64,000 bases of DNA from CAZUGA01 sp964619885 (GCA_964619885.1 CAZUGA010000021.1:9474-73473); one strand, 5' to 3'; shown: positions 1 through 9,502, numbered from the stretch's first letter. Made by a program: numbers and translations. The notes: generated by a model not told the origin, from the sequence alone.

Positions 1-1549
1 CGGTACCGGTAAAAACAGCAAACCTATGTACATGAATGGAATTCCGGTTTCGCGTTGGATCGACGGTGTACTTGAAGATAAAGCGAATATTTCCCAGCGA
101 GACAGCCTCAAAGGTATGGTTTTTTGGGGTCATGCGCCTAACAGCCAGGTCCGTTCGCCAGAAATGAAGCAGGCGATGGAGAAGTTAGACGTATTGGTCG
201 TGATCGATCCATATCCGACCAATGCCGCGGTATTGCACGAGCGCAAAGAAAATACCTATTTGCTTCCTGCGGCTACGCAATTTGAAACGCACGGCTCATT
301 GACCTCTTCAAACCGGTCACTGCAATGGCGCGATAAGATTATCGACCCACTGTTTGAGTCCAAGCCCGATCATACTATTTTATATTTATTCGCCAAAAAG
401 TTTGGTTTCGCCGATCAATTGACGAAAAATATACAAATCGAAAATGAAGAACCCAAGATCGAAGATATTACGCGTGAATATAACAAAGGGGCTTGGACGA
501 TCGGTTATACCGGACAAACCCCGGAGCGGTTGAAGTTACACCAGCAGAATTGGCATACATTTGATACCACCACTTTACAAGCCAAAGGTGGCCCTTGCGA
601 TGGGGAATATTTTGGGTTGCCATGGCCATGCTGGGGTGCTTCGGAAATCAAACATCCCGGTACGCCGTTACTGTATGATTTGAATAAACCGGTCGCCAAA
701 GGCGGGTTGCCATTCCGAGCACGTTTTGGCGTAGAACGTGAAGGTGTCAGTCTTTTGGCCGAAAATTCTTGGGTCGAAGGTTCCGATATTAAAGAAGGTT
801 ACCCTGAATTTAGCGCCGAATTACTTAAACAGTTGGGCTGGTGGGATGAGCTAACGGATTTGGAGAAAGTCCAAGCTGACGGTAAGAACTGGAAGACTGA
901 TCTTTCGGGCGGAATTCAACGGGTAGCGATTAATCACGGGTGTGCGCCTTTCGGCAACGCCAAAGCGCGTTGCGTCGTCTGGCAGTTTCCAGATCCTGTT
1001 CCGGTTCATAGGGAACCTCTGTATACCAATCGGCGCGACTTAGTTGAAAAATTTCCGACTTACGAAGATCGACGACGCTTCTATCGTTTGCCAACCCGTT
1101 ACGCATCGATTCAAAAAACAGATTTTAGCCAGGAATACCCGTTGACAATGACCAGTGGGCGACTCGTGGAATATGAAGGTGGCGGCGATGAAACCCGTTC
1201 CAATCCTTGGTTGGCAGAGTTGCAACAGGAGATGTTTGCAGAAATTAACCCGGTCGATGCAAATAATGCAGGGGTTAAGCATAAAAGCAGGGTCTGGGTG
1301 GAAGGGCCTGAAGGTGGCAAGATTAATGTGATGGCTTTTGTCACCGAGCGGGTGGCACCAGGAGTAGTGTTTATGCCGTTTCATTTTGCCGGTCACTTTC
1401 AAGGTGAGGATCTGCAATCTAAATACCCGGAAGGTACGTCACCTTACGTATTAGGTGAGTCCTGCAATACGGTATTCACCTATGGCTACGACTCCGTAAC
1501 AGCGATGCAGGAAACCAAGGTTTCTTTGTGTAGATTGAGGAAGGCTTGA
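1..1549 (+). CDS. Formate dehydrogenase catalytic (molybdopterin) subunit, 5'-truncated by the window edge
   Basis: The reading frame is already open at base 2, so the true start lies upstream and only about 515 C-terminal residues are seen. The C-terminal third looks like the molybdopterin-dinucleotide-binding domain of the FdnG/FdoG/FdhA family (the stretch beginning YPLTMTSGRLVEYEGGGDE and the later GESCNTVFTYGYDSVTA). The selenocysteine/cysteine active site and the N-terminal [4Fe-4S] site are outside the window. Family role: two-electron oxidation of formate to CO2 at a Mo or W bis-pterin cofactor, on the periplasmic side when Tat-exported. The gene is followed 13 bases later by the Fe-S subunit and then by a cytochrome b subunit, so it is the first visible gene of a membrane-bound formate dehydrogenase operon. 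Whether it carries a Tat signal cannot be judged here. Confidence 0.93.
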   Translation, partial: GTGKNSKPMYMNGIPVSRWIDGVLEDKANISQRDSLKGMVFWGHAPNSQVRSPEMKQAMEKLDVLVVIDPYPTNAAVLHERKENTYLLPAATQFETHGSLTSSNRSLQWRDKIIDPLFESKPDHTILYLFAKKFGFADQLTKNIQIENEEPKIEDITREYNKGAWTIGYTGQTPERLKLHQQNWHTFDTTTLQAKGGPCDGEYFGLPWPCWGASEIKHPGTPLLYDLNKPVAKGGLPFRARFGVEREGVSLLAENSWVEGSDIKEGYPEFSAELLKQLGWWDELTDLEKVQADGKNWKTDLSGGIQRVAINHGCAPFGNAKARCVVWQFPDPVPVHREPLYTNRRDLVEKFPTYEDRRRFYRLPTRYASIQKTDFSQEYPLTMTSGRLVEYEGGGDETRSNPWLAELQQEMFAEINPVDANNAGVKHKSRVWVEGPEGGKINVMAFVTERVAPGVVFMPFHFAGHFQGEDLQSKYPEGTSPYVLGESCNTVFTYGYDSVTAMQETKVSLCRLRKA

Positions 1550-1562
1550 TAGAGGATTAATT

Positions 1563-2171
1563 ATGGCCCGTATGAAGTTTCTCTGTGACGAAGAACGTTG
1601 CATTGAGTGCAATGCTTGTGTGACCGCTTGCAAAAATGAACACGAAGTCCCGTGGGGTGTTAACCGCAGGCGTGTTGTTACCATTGATGACGGAGAACCC
1701 GGCGAGCAAACTATATCGGTCGCGTGCATGCATTGCTCGGACGCTCCCTGCGCTGCGGTGTGCCCGGTTGATTGTTTTTATACGACGGATGACGGCGTGG
1801 TATTGCACGATAAGGATTTGTGTATCGGTTGTGGGTATTGCTTTTATGCTTGCCCGTTTGGTGCCCCTCAATACCCTCAGGAGGGGGCATTTGGTGCTCG
1901 TGGAAAAATGGATAAATGTACGTTTTGTGCGGGCGGACCTGAGGTAGATAATTCGACCGAAGAATTCGAAAAATATGGCCGTAACAGGTTGGCTGAAGGT
2001 AAATTGCCGCTGTGTGCTGAAATGTGTTCGACCAAGGCATTATTGGCTGGGGACGGAGATATTGTGGCCGATTTATTTCGCGAGCGGGTGGTTCGGCGTG
2101 CCGCAAACAATCAAGGTGATACATCAAAGACGTCGGGGGCTTGGGGTTGGGGCACTGCGTACAAAGAATAA
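1563..2171 (+). CDS. Formate dehydrogenase iron-sulfur (beta) subunit
   Basis: A 202-residue ferredoxin-like electron-transfer subunit. Four cysteine groups typical of a four-cluster FdnH/HybA-like protein are visible: CIECNACVTAC near the N-terminus, CMHCSDAPCAAVC, CIGCGYCFYAC, and CTFC completed later by CAEMC. It should bind four [4Fe-4S] clusters and pass electrons from the pterin subunit to the membrane cytochrome b subunit. At about 200 residues it lacks the C-terminal transmembrane helix of E. coli FdnH, so it probably attaches through the other subunits. A purine-rich site (agaggatta) precedes the ATG. It lies between the catalytic subunit and a small lipoprotein gene in one plus-strand operon. 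Confidence 0.94.
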   Translation: MARMKFLCDEERCIECNACVTACKNEHEVPWGVNRRRVVTIDDGEPGEQTISVACMHCSDAPCAAVCPVDCFYTTDDGVVLHDKDLCIGCGYCFYACPFGAPQYPQEGAFGARGKMDKCTFCAGGPEVDNSTEEFEKYGRNRLAEGKLPLCAEMCSTKALLAGDGDIVADLFRERVVRRAANNQGDTSKTSGAWGWGTAYKE

Positions 2172-2176
2172 GCCGG

Positions 2177-2368
2177 ATGAAATCTTACTTTGTCATTGTA
2201 ATTCTATTGAGTCTGTTAATGGGCCTCAGTGGTTGTTACGAAGATCTAAACATTACGTTGCATAAATCCCATGCTTATAAAGGCGGTTTGGATCCGCATA
2301 GTGATGATTCCAAAACACGCGAACGGAAACTAAGCAGACGATTTGAGCTTGTTCAAACTGATCGGTGA
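2177..2368 (+). CDS. Small predicted lipoprotein in the formate dehydrogenase operon
   Basis: A 63-residue protein starting five bases after the Fe-S subunit stop. The N-terminus is MKSYF followed by a hydrophobic stretch and a lipobox LSGC with the modifiable cysteine at residue 20. The mature part is only about 43 residues, charged, with a basic tail (RERKLSRRFEL). I do not recognise a family. The start at 2177 is chosen because an upstream in-frame start at 2141 would lie inside the preceding gene and spoil the signal peptide. Position between the Fe-S and cytochrome b genes suggests a role in assembly or anchoring of the periplasmic enzyme; that is inference from context only. Confidence 0.7.
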   Translation: MKSYFVIVILLSLLMGLSGCYEDLNITLHKSHAYKGGLDPHSDDSKTRERKLSRRFELVQTDR

Positions 2369-2387
2369 TGTCGGTAATTCCTAGCCA

Positions 2388-3419
2388 ATGAACATCCAAA
2401 TAAAATTTCGTCGGCGCCTCGGCCATTTTTCAGTTTGTTTTGTTGTGGCCGCATTACTATCGATTGGTTTGGCATGGTTGACGGGTTTCGAGATTGCGGT
2501 TGCGGCGGAACCGTCAAATCCAATCGCGGACTATTGGCGCAAGGTTCGGGAGGGTGTATCGGGATATACTGCCGTTAGCGGCCAGGAAACCAACGTTTTG
2601 ATTCAGGGCGCGGGTCAGAATTGGCGTCAGCTCCGAAACGGTCCGGTTGCGACATTAACCGCATGGTTGGTTGCGGCCACGGTTTTTGCATTAGGCGTTT
2701 TTTTTCTGTGGCGCGGTAAGGTCAAATTGAGCGCACCTAGAACAGGAGAAATGGTGCCAAGATGGTCTATCGGCGAGAGATTGTTGCATTGGTACACGGC
2801 GTTGTTATTTATTGGCTTGGCGGTGACGGGATTGAGTCTGATGTTTGGGCGCGCCGTTCTAATCCCATTGGTCGGTCACGAAAATTTTGCGGCGTATGCT
2901 GAGTTCGGAAAATTGATCCATAACTATGCCGGGCCGCTGTTTATTGTTGGATTGCTGCTGATGATCGTTATGTGGCTGCAGGACAATATTCCAAATAAGA
3001 TCGATATTCAGTGGTTCAAAGCCTTTGGTGGATTGGTGGGTTCGGAACATCCCTCGGCAGAGCGTATGAACGGTGGTGAAAAGGCCTGGTTTTGGTTGCT
3101 AAGCGTTGCCGGAATTGGAGTTTCAGTTTCTGGTTTAGCGCTGGATTTTCCAAACTTGGGTACGGATCGGGTATTTCTTCAGTTATCCCACCTGGTTCAC
3201 ACAATTACAGCAGCCTTGCTAATTGTCGGTGCGCTGGGCCATATCTATATTGGCACTATAGGAACCGAAGGTGCATTCGAAGGGATGATTTCTGGAGAAG
3301 TCGATTCTACCTGGGCCGAACAGCATCATGATCTATGGCTTGAGGGGGTTAAAGTTCAAAAGACGCAAGTCATCGCAGAACCGGTTGTAGATAATGAGAC
3401 CAGTCCTGAGACCAGCTAG
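2388..3419 (+). CDS. Formate dehydrogenase cytochrome b (gamma) subunit
   Basis: A 343-residue membrane protein of the FdnI/FdoI/FdhC type. It begins with a hydrophobic segment and a periplasmic region of about 60 residues (including a QGAGQNWRQLRNG stretch commonly seen in longer FdhC proteins). A TM helix follows, then the four-helix cytochrome b core. Candidate haem-ligand histidines are visible in LLHWYTALLF, LIHNYAGPLF, LSHLVHTITA and LGHIYIGTIG. Role in the family: anchors the dehydrogenase and passes electrons from the Fe-S subunit to quinone through two b haems. It is the last gene of the visible operon. The acidic C-terminal tail after residue 310 is likely cytoplasmic. No clear terminator follows. 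Confidence 0.93.
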   Translation: MNIQIKFRRRLGHFSVCFVVAALLSIGLAWLTGFEIAVAAEPSNPIADYWRKVREGVSGYTAVSGQETNVLIQGAGQNWRQLRNGPVATLTAWLVAATVFALGVFFLWRGKVKLSAPRTGEMVPRWSIGERLLHWYTALLFIGLAVTGLSLMFGRAVLIPLVGHENFAAYAEFGKLIHNYAGPLFIVGLLLMIVMWLQDNIPNKIDIQWFKAFGGLVGSEHPSAERMNGGEKAWFWLLSVAGIGVSVSGLALDFPNLGTDRVFLQLSHLVHTITAALLIVGALGHIYIGTIGTEGAFEGMISGEVDSTWAEQHHDLWLEGVKVQKTQVIAEPVVDNETSPETS

Positions 3420-4608
3420 GCAGCATGGTCGTTGGTGGTCATGCCCCATTCATTGCGCTGAAACCTCATTTTAACGGAATAGAATTGCTTGAATTAGCGG
3501 TGTAGGGAAGCGCGAGTTATAAGCGGTGTCATTGTTTTGAATGACAAGCCATTTCCTAAGATTCTATATAGTATTGGCCGTTTTTGACTGAGTATTGTTT
3601 TGGTCAAGACGCAGACCCAATCCAGTGTCGACCCAGACCCTGCATTAATACTTACTCCCGGGTAGCGATTGTTGAAAGCAAACTATAGCAGGTGCTAACA
3701 CGGCAAGCCTTATAGTCAGTCAGAGACGTGATCGAGAGACACGGCTGGAGATGAATCGGTGGATGCAAAAAACCCAAGTTTGATGGCGACTCAATTCGAA
3801 GACAGAAACTACGATATTGGACTATTTGGAGGCACACTATCCGCCAGAACGACAATTCTATTTACCCAAAATCTACCACCAAATCCTTCGCGGTTAGCAG
3901 TGGAATAATGTTTCGTTTATCTAGTGAAATACCATGGTCAACACCCTCCAGATAGGGTTGGTGATTACATCTGTCAAATAGTCTCCCCAGAATACCGAGG
4001 AAATTGGTATATCCAGCGAAGGTCCGGCGGCCGTTTGAAGGTTACACCTTTTATAGGTTGATCGGTAATTCTATTGCGTTCCTGGACAGCGAAAATAAGC
4101 GTGAGCGATTTGGTTTGACCGAAAAGCATTGATAAGTCGCATTTATATTCATTTTTGGAGAATTTCAACGGTGTATGTTGGAGTTTGTAATTGATGTGAC
4201 GCCATCTAGTGTACCGTTGAATTAATAAGAGTTTTCAATGTTATCGGTCGCCTTGTATCTATCAGTACGGACTAACCCCCACTTATTTGTTGATAAATGT
4301 ACAAAAAATTATGGTCGATCAGGTTTACTTATATGCTCTCGTTCTACGCTATAAAATCGCAAGCCACTACTGAAATCGGTAGGTTTTGTTGTACTTTGAA
4401 GGTGAGCGCAAAATTATAGCTTGTGATACGCAAAAAGCAGGCCTACAATGCTCTTTGTCTCGGTACGAGGCAGGGCTACACGCTGCTAGATTGGCGATTA
4501 TCAGAACACTCTGACTGCACGACTCTCCTGCAACATAGTTTACCTTCCCCTACCCAGCTCTATTTGGATCTACCGGCTCTAACGAGTCATTGCATGAAGA
4601 GGTTATAT
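3420..4608. other. Long gene-poor interval between fdh operon and cold-shock gene
   Basis: About 1.2 kb in which no recognisable gene, tRNA or mobile element was found on either strand. Only short unconvincing frames occur. One is a 26-codon plus-strand frame at 3425-3505 that starts five bases after the cytochrome b stop with an ATG and a weak TAGG in front; I do not recognise its product. The right-hand 180 bases probably form the leader of the cold-shock gene. Confidence 0.5.
4389..4417 (+). promoter_or_regulatory. Possible sigma-70 promoter for the cold-shock gene
   Basis: TTGTAC (4389-4394) and AATTAT (4412-4417) are separated by 17 bases. If used, the transcript would carry a leader of about 185 nt before the csp ATG at 4609, in line with the long regulatory 5' leaders known for cspA-type mRNAs. 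The match is weak and unsupported by anything else. Confidence 0.25.
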
Positions 4609-4818
4609 ATGTCTGAGCAATTAACAGGCACCGTCAAGTGGTTTAATGACGATAAAGGATTTGGTTTTATACAACAAAGTAACGGCCCCGATGTATTCGT
4701 ACATTTCAGCGCAATCAATGGCGATGGTCGCCGTTCTTTGCAGGAAGGTCAGCAGGTAACATTTGAAGTATCGCAAGGCCAAAAAGGCCCGCAAGCTAAC
4801 AATGTAACTCTTGTTTAG
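4609..4818 (+). CDS. Cold-shock domain protein (CspA family)
   Basis: A 69-residue single cold-shock domain protein of standard length. RNP1 is visible as KGFGFI (residues 16-21) and RNP2 as VFVHFS (residues 29-34). These aromatic surfaces bind single-stranded RNA or DNA and in the family melt RNA secondary structure at low temperature or act as transcription antiterminators. The frame is open for 62 codons upstream, but the start at 4609 is preferred because GAAGAGG (4596-4602) lies six bases before it and the product then begins exactly like other Csps (MSEQLTGTVKWFN). It is monocistronic, isolated by long intergenic stretches, and followed by a strong terminator. Confidence 0.95.
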   Translation: MSEQLTGTVKWFNDDKGFGFIQQSNGPDVFVHFSAINGDGRRSLQEGQQVTFEVSQGQKGPQANNVTLV

Positions 4819-4842
4819 ATTGCTGAATCCGATGTACTAGTT

Positions 4843-4876
4843 AACAAACGGGAGCTTTTAGCTCCCGTTTGTTTTT
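4843..4876 (+). terminator. Rho-independent terminator of the cold-shock gene
   Basis: A perfect 12-base inverted repeat (ACAAACGGGAGC, 4844-4855, with its complement at 4861-4872) surrounds a five-base loop and runs into a T tract at 4872-4876. It starts 25 bases after the csp stop codon. Confidence 0.9.
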
Positions 4877-5438
4877 GGTTAATTGGTATGCGCGTTTTGT
4901 CCTGGGATGTAGCGTGCTTGATTCACTATGGCTTCCTGGTGGGTCTAAAACTAGTCCGTTGTGTTGAGCTGAGGGCTTGGCGTGGAAGCGGAAGAAAGTA
5001 ACCGGAGTTTTTTTATTCCGTTTCTAAGATTTCGAATGCTTAAGGGCTATTAGCCGTCAATCCGGGGATAGTGGAATTGTCCCCAATTATTTTAACCAGA
5101 CAGGTTCTTATTAATATCTCTAGATTGTTCAACAGTACTTGTGGTTGCTAATAAGTGATGGTTTTCATGATTGCATCGATACCTAAATCGATTCGAGCCG
5201 TCGCGTTAACATGTTAGTGGTAGTGTTCGCTAGGACCTTCGTTCTACTCAGAGCGTAGATGTAATTGCCGTTTGGTGGGCAAAATCCTGTCAAATTGCAA
5301 TACGATGAAAAATTCCAAGCAACGAATTTAAAGTTCGACGCACAAGTTGTTTATGGTTTACAAGATCATGGGATCCAGCGTATTTTGGCCGCAGCAATAT
5401 GGGTATCATAATGGATAAGAAAACGACAAGGGGGTGCC
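4877..5438. other. Intergenic interval with no recognisable gene
   Basis: About 560 bases between the csp terminator and the AI-2E-family gene. Nothing convincing was seen on either strand. The last 30 bases contain the ribosome-binding site AAGGGGG for the downstream gene. Confidence 0.5.
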
Positions 5439-6524
5439 ATGAGTAATTCTTCTCAATCGATCAGCGAAAAAGAGTTTACGGCCAGGACGCTAGAAGCAGT
5501 GATTCGGGTGGGATTGGTTCTTATCCTATTGACTTGGTGCTTCAAGATTGTATTACCCTTCGCAGTACCGGTAATTTGGGGAATTATTATCGCGGTAGCG
5601 ATATTCCCGATTTATAACCGATTACAAACCTTGCTCGGGGGGCGGGGGAAAACGGCCGCCACACTTTATACTATTTTGGCGCTTACGCTGCTGATCACAC
5701 CGACCGTCATGGTTTCCGGTTCTTTTATCGATACCTCGCAATACATACTCAAGGAATTGGAGCAGGGCAGTTTGTCCGTTCCGCCACCGAATAGTAGCGT
5801 TAAGCAATGGCCGTTGGTTGGCGATAAAGTCTACGGATTATGGACCCAAGCTTCGGTTAATCTTGAAGGGACTCTAAAACAATATTCAGTTCAAATAAAA
5901 AAGCTGGTCGGAATTCTACTCTCGGCAGCTGCTGGCGCGGGTGGTGGAATATTACAGTTTGTCATTTCGGTGATTATTTCGGGGGTATTACTAACCAAAG
6001 CTGCGGGGTCTAAAGAGTTTAGCCTTAAATTTTTTCAACGGTTGGGCGGAGAAAAAAATGGTCTGATGTTTACTAACTTGACCCGTTCGACAATACGCAG
6101 CGTGGCGCAGGGTGTGTTGGGCGTTGCCATAATTCAATCCGTTCTTGCGGCCATAGGTCTTTATTTGATGGGTATTCCGGGCTGGGGGTTTTGGACGGTC
6201 CTGATTTTGATTTTTGCAGTGGCCCAGCTTCCTCCATTGTTGATTCTCGGGCCCATAATCGCATACGTGTTTTCGGTTTCAGAATCGACCCCGGCGATTA
6301 TATTCGCAATTTGGAGTGTCCTAGTCAGTATGAGCGATAGTTTCCTGAAACCTCTGTTCTTGGGGCGCGGCATGGATACACCTACATTGGTCATTTTGCT
6401 TGGTGCGATCGGTGGCATGATGCTATCGGGTATTCTGGGCCTGTTTGTTGGCGCGATCATTCTGGCCCTAGGTTACGAGCTTTTCATGGCTTGGCTCAAC
6501 AAGGAAACAAAAGTAGTTAATTAG
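5439..6524 (+). CDS. AI-2E family / PerM-like inner-membrane transporter
   Basis: A 361-residue polytopic membrane protein. The layout fits the AI-2E transporter superfamily (YdiK, PerM, TqsA): paired hydrophobic helices at the N-terminus, a soluble middle segment (roughly residues 90-160), then five to six further helices with the family-like IPGWGFWTVLILIFAVAQLPP and a conserved-looking SDSFLKPLFLGRG motif near residue 300. Members have been linked to export of the AI-2 signal, to Na+/H+ exchange and to unknown substrates, so the substrate is not predictable. The AAGGGGG ribosome-binding site five bases upstream supports the start. It stands alone on the plus strand. Confidence 0.9.
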   Translation: MSNSSQSISEKEFTARTLEAVIRVGLVLILLTWCFKIVLPFAVPVIWGIIIAVAIFPIYNRLQTLLGGRGKTAATLYTILALTLLITPTVMVSGSFIDTSQYILKELEQGSLSVPPPNSSVKQWPLVGDKVYGLWTQASVNLEGTLKQYSVQIKKLVGILLSAAAGAGGGILQFVISVIISGVLLTKAAGSKEFSLKFFQRLGGEKNGLMFTNLTRSTIRSVAQGVLGVAIIQSVLAAIGLYLMGIPGWGFWTVLILIFAVAQLPPLLILGPIIAYVFSVSESTPAIIFAIWSVLVSMSDSFLKPLFLGRGMDTPTLVILLGAIGGMMLSGILGLFVGAIILALGYELFMAWLNKETKVVN

Positions 6525-6649
6525 TGAATGAAACGCTATTTGGCAAATTGTTCTTAATAGATTAGGACTGAATACACTAGTTTAATGTTTTATATGCTGT
6601 TTTTTCGGCAGAGGATTGATTGATACAGCGAAACCGACCAGTGTGCTGA

Positions 6650-7852
6650 ATGCCTACCACAACTGATTTTTTGGTTATCGGGGCTGGTGTCATCGGATTG
6701 AATGTTGCCCGGGATTTGAATCGTCGGTTCAAGGATTCATCGGTTACTCTTATCGATAAAGAAACGACTTTCGGTCTGCACGCCAGTGGGCGAAATAGCG
6801 GTGTCCTGCACGCTGGGTTTTATTACACACCGGATAGTTTGAAAGCGCGCTTAACTAAGACGGGCAATCGCGAGTTGACCGTATATTGCGAATCTAAACG
6901 GTTGTCAATCAATCGCTGCGGGAAATTGGTCGTGGCGCGCGATAGTCAGGACCTGGTTTCGATGGGTGAGCTGTTGGCGCGGGGTCGCGCCAATGGAATT
7001 GCACTCGAGGAAATTACTGCTGACCAGGCATTGCAGATTGAACCAAGGGTTAAAACCTATGAGCGCGCTTTGTTTTCTCCAACGACCTCGACGGTTGATC
7101 CCAATCGGGTTTTGGCGTCGATGTTTGAGGATGCAAAAAATGAAGGTGTGATTTTAAAATTCGATGTTGCTTATCGTCATAGATTAAAGACTAGCGTCGT
7201 AACTTCCGCGGGTAATTATGATGCGGGTTACGTCGTTAATGCTGCGGGTCTTTATGCTGATGTTGTTGCCAGAGACTTTGGTTTTTCGCAGCGCTATCGA
7301 ATCCTTCCTTTCAAGGGTTTGTATCTTTATTCGGACGAACCGGAAGGCGCTTTCAACACCAATATTTATCCGGTTCCTAATTTGCAGAACCCATTTCTGG
7401 GGGTGCACTTGACCGTCGACGTGTATGGGCGGTCTAAAATTGGACCGACCGCAATTCCGGCGTTTTGGCGTGAGCAATATGGTGGGTTTTCCAACTTTAG
7501 TGGGTCTGAGTTGGCTGATTTGATTGCCCGGCAAATTAGTTTATTCGGGGGTGCCGGTTTTGATTTTAAGCGCTTGGCCCTTCAGGAAATAAAAAAATAT
7601 TCACGATCGCACCTGGTGAAACTAGCAACCAATTTGGTCAATGGCTTGGACAGTGAGAAGTTTCGCCGATGGGGGCGGTCTGGAATTCGCGCCCAACTGG
7701 TGGATATTCAACAGAAAAAACTGGAGATGGACTTTGTTGTGGAGGGTAACAAAAATTCAATGCACATATTGAATGCCGTTTCCCCCGGGTTTACCTGCGC
7801 GATTCCTTTTTCAGAATACGTTGGCGGGAAAATCGCGCAGGTATTGGGATAA
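6650..7852 (+). CDS. lhgO: FAD-dependent L-2-hydroxyglutarate oxidase-like protein
   Basis: A 400-residue protein of the DAO/GlpO flavoprotein superfamily. The N-terminus shows the dinucleotide-binding fold (VIGAGVIGLNVARDL) followed by an acidic residue at the second strand end (LIDKE). The motif HASGRNSGVLHAGFYY near residues 44-59 is characteristic of the LhgO/YgaF group. A second FAD-contact glycine-rich stretch (VNAAGLYAD) lies near residue 195. The family oxidises L-2-hydroxyglutarate to 2-oxoglutarate and delivers electrons to the respiratory chain. E. coli LhgO is about 420 residues, so this is full length. It is convergent with nhaD, 29 bases apart, with no operon partner. Confidence 0.86.
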   Translation: MPTTTDFLVIGAGVIGLNVARDLNRRFKDSSVTLIDKETTFGLHASGRNSGVLHAGFYYTPDSLKARLTKTGNRELTVYCESKRLSINRCGKLVVARDSQDLVSMGELLARGRANGIALEEITADQALQIEPRVKTYERALFSPTTSTVDPNRVLASMFEDAKNEGVILKFDVAYRHRLKTSVVTSAGNYDAGYVVNAAGLYADVVARDFGFSQRYRILPFKGLYLYSDEPEGAFNTNIYPVPNLQNPFLGVHLTVDVYGRSKIGPTAIPAFWREQYGGFSNFSGSELADLIARQISLFGGAGFDFKRLALQEIKKYSRSHLVKLATNLVNGLDSEKFRRWGRSGIRAQLVDIQQKKLEMDFVVEGNKNSMHILNAVSPGFTCAIPFSEYVGGKIAQVLG

Positions 7853-7881
7853 ATCTCGAAATTGTTTCTGTTGCAATACGG

Positions 7882-9303
7882 TTAGCCGTTTAACAGCAAA
7901 TGCATATAAATACTCGCGGCATAGCCCAATGCAATTGCCGGAGTCCATTTAAGATGACTGAAAAATGTGTATTTTCCCCGAGCCTGGCCCATCAACGCAA
8001 CACCAGCGGCAGAGCCGATTGACAATAAGCTGCCGCCAACGCCAGCTGTTAGCGTGACTAATAACCATTGGGTCTCGGGCATATCCGGATTCATCGTGAG
8101 TACAGCGAACATGACCGGAATGTTGTCGACGATCGCTGACATTATTCCGACCAATACGTTTGCTGTCGTTGCGCCAAGTTCGCCGTAGATAAATTCTGAG
8201 GCCAAGCCCAAATAGCCGATAAAGCCAAGTCCCCCGACCGCCATAATAACCCCGTAGAAGAAGAACAATGTGTCCCATTCTGCGCCGGCGATATGCTTGA
8301 ATACATCGAATGTGCCGCGGTGGCTGTCGGAGCCTGGGGTTGCGTCAAACTCTTCATCATCCTCTTGTTCTTCTTCAGGGTGAGTTCTGTGTAGAAAGTA
8401 AGCATAGAGTTTTAAGTACGCAAGGCCTGTCAACATACCCGCTACCGGCGGGAGGTGTAGAAAGTTATGGAAGCTAACCGCGGTAATAATCGTAAGGATG
8501 AAAAAAACGACAATGAGGATACCACCGCGATGAATGTTTGCGGCTTGTCCATCGGCCGGGCTCGGTGGTTTGCCGGGCGGGATAAATGAATGCATGATCG
8601 CAGCCGGTACCGCAAAATTGACGACTGAAGGTATAAAAAGTTTGAAGAATGTGCCGAATTCTATAATGCCTTTTTGCCACACCATGAGCGTTGTGATATC
8701 ACCGAACGGACTAAATGCCCCGCCTGCATTTGCTGCGACCACGATATTGATACATGCAAGTGCGACAAATTTGGGGTTATTCGATCCTACGGTCAGCACA
8801 ACGGTGCACATAATCAGTGCGGTTGTGAGGTTGTCGGCAATTGGTGAGATGAAAAAAGCGAGTATGCCGGTCAGCCAGAACAGCTTTCGAAAGCTAAATC
8901 CTTTGGCGACGAGCCAGTGGCGTAATGCATCAAATACACCCCGCTCGATCATCGCGTTGATATAGGTCATCGCGACCAGTAGAAAAAAGAACAGCTCCGC
9001 AAATTCCAAAAAATTGTGCCGTAGTGCGACTTCCACCGTTTCGTCATAACCGTGGGATTTATACACCACCGCGATGGTTATCCAAATTAGGCCCGCTGCG
9101 AGAAGAACCGGTTTGGATTTGTGTAAATGGAGCTGTTCTTCAAAAATAACCAGTAGGTAGGCCAATGCAAATATGATCAAGGCGATGATCCCGGCGGGAT
9201 GATCGCTGAGATTCAATTTTGCGCCGCTAGATTCAGACCCGAATGCGACCAGTGGTGCGAACAGAACGATGAGGCCCAAAACTATGTGACTATGGTTTTT
9301 CAT
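7882..9303 (-). CDS. nhaD: NhaD-type Na+/H+ antiporter
   Basis: A 473-residue polytopic inner-membrane protein of the NhaD family (ion transporter superfamily). A cleavable-looking leader (MKNHSHIVLGLIVLFAPLVAFGS) precedes about a dozen helices. NhaD-like features include AFFISPIADNLTTALIMC, NAGGAFSPFGDITTLMVWQKG and IVDNIPVMFAVLTMNPDM, carrying the polar and acidic residues expected in the ion path. A histidine- and acid-rich cytoplasmic loop (EEEQEDDEEFD) lies near residue 320. It exports Na+ (or Li+) in exchange for H+. The start at 9303 is chosen over an in-frame ATG six codons upstream because AAGGA lies seven bases before it. It is transcribed divergently from the porin gene at 9806. 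Confidence 0.92.
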   Translation of the reverse strand: MKNHSHIVLGLIVLFAPLVAFGSESSGAKLNLSDHPAGIIALIIFALAYLLVIFEEQLHLHKSKPVLLAAGLIWITIAVVYKSHGYDETVEVALRHNFLEFAELFFFLLVAMTYINAMIERGVFDALRHWLVAKGFSFRKLFWLTGILAFFISPIADNLTTALIMCTVVLTVGSNNPKFVALACINIVVAANAGGAFSPFGDITTLMVWQKGIIEFGTFFKLFIPSVVNFAVPAAIMHSFIPPGKPPSPADGQAANIHRGGILIVVFFILTIITAVSFHNFLHLPPVAGMLTGLAYLKLYAYFLHRTHPEEEQEDDEEFDATPGSDSHRGTFDVFKHIAGAEWDTLFFFYGVIMAVGGLGFIGYLGLASEFIYGELGATTANVLVGIMSAIVDNIPVMFAVLTMNPDMPETQWLLVTLTAGVGGSLLSIGSAAGVALMGQARGKYTFFSHLKWTPAIALGYAASIYMHLLLNG

Positions 9304-9453
9304 ACACAGGTCCTTAAGCATTTAGGAAATAAAACCAAACATTATACTGCATTGCAGCAAAATATTTGAGGTACAAATTGCAACGCTGTTGTAGTGATTG
9401 GTTTTGGCTTTGAATGTAGACCCTTAAGGTTGGGGGAATGCGCAAGCTAAAAA

Positions 9454-9502
9454 TGCACCAATATTGTGCTGAATTGCGGGCGCTACGGTCTAGTTTGGTG
9501 CA
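9454..9502 (+). promoter_or_regulatory. Putative pair of NtrC-type enhancer sites
   Basis: Site 1 (9454-9470) reads TGCACCAATATTGTGCT and matches the NtrC consensus TGCACC-N5-GGTGCA at 10 of 12 defined positions. Site 2 (9486-9502) has a perfect right half GGTGCA (9497-9502) and a poor left half. The site centres are 32 bases apart, about three helical turns, the spacing known between the paired NtrC sites upstream of E. coli glnAp2. Both lie about 100-130 bases before the predicted sigma-54 start. Confidence 0.5.

Noticed and set aside
1040..1417. Minus-strand frame of 125 codons inside the formate dehydrogenase catalytic gene.
   Set aside because: It is a shadow of the plus-strand gene with no ribosome-binding site and an implausible, cysteine- and histidine-rich product.
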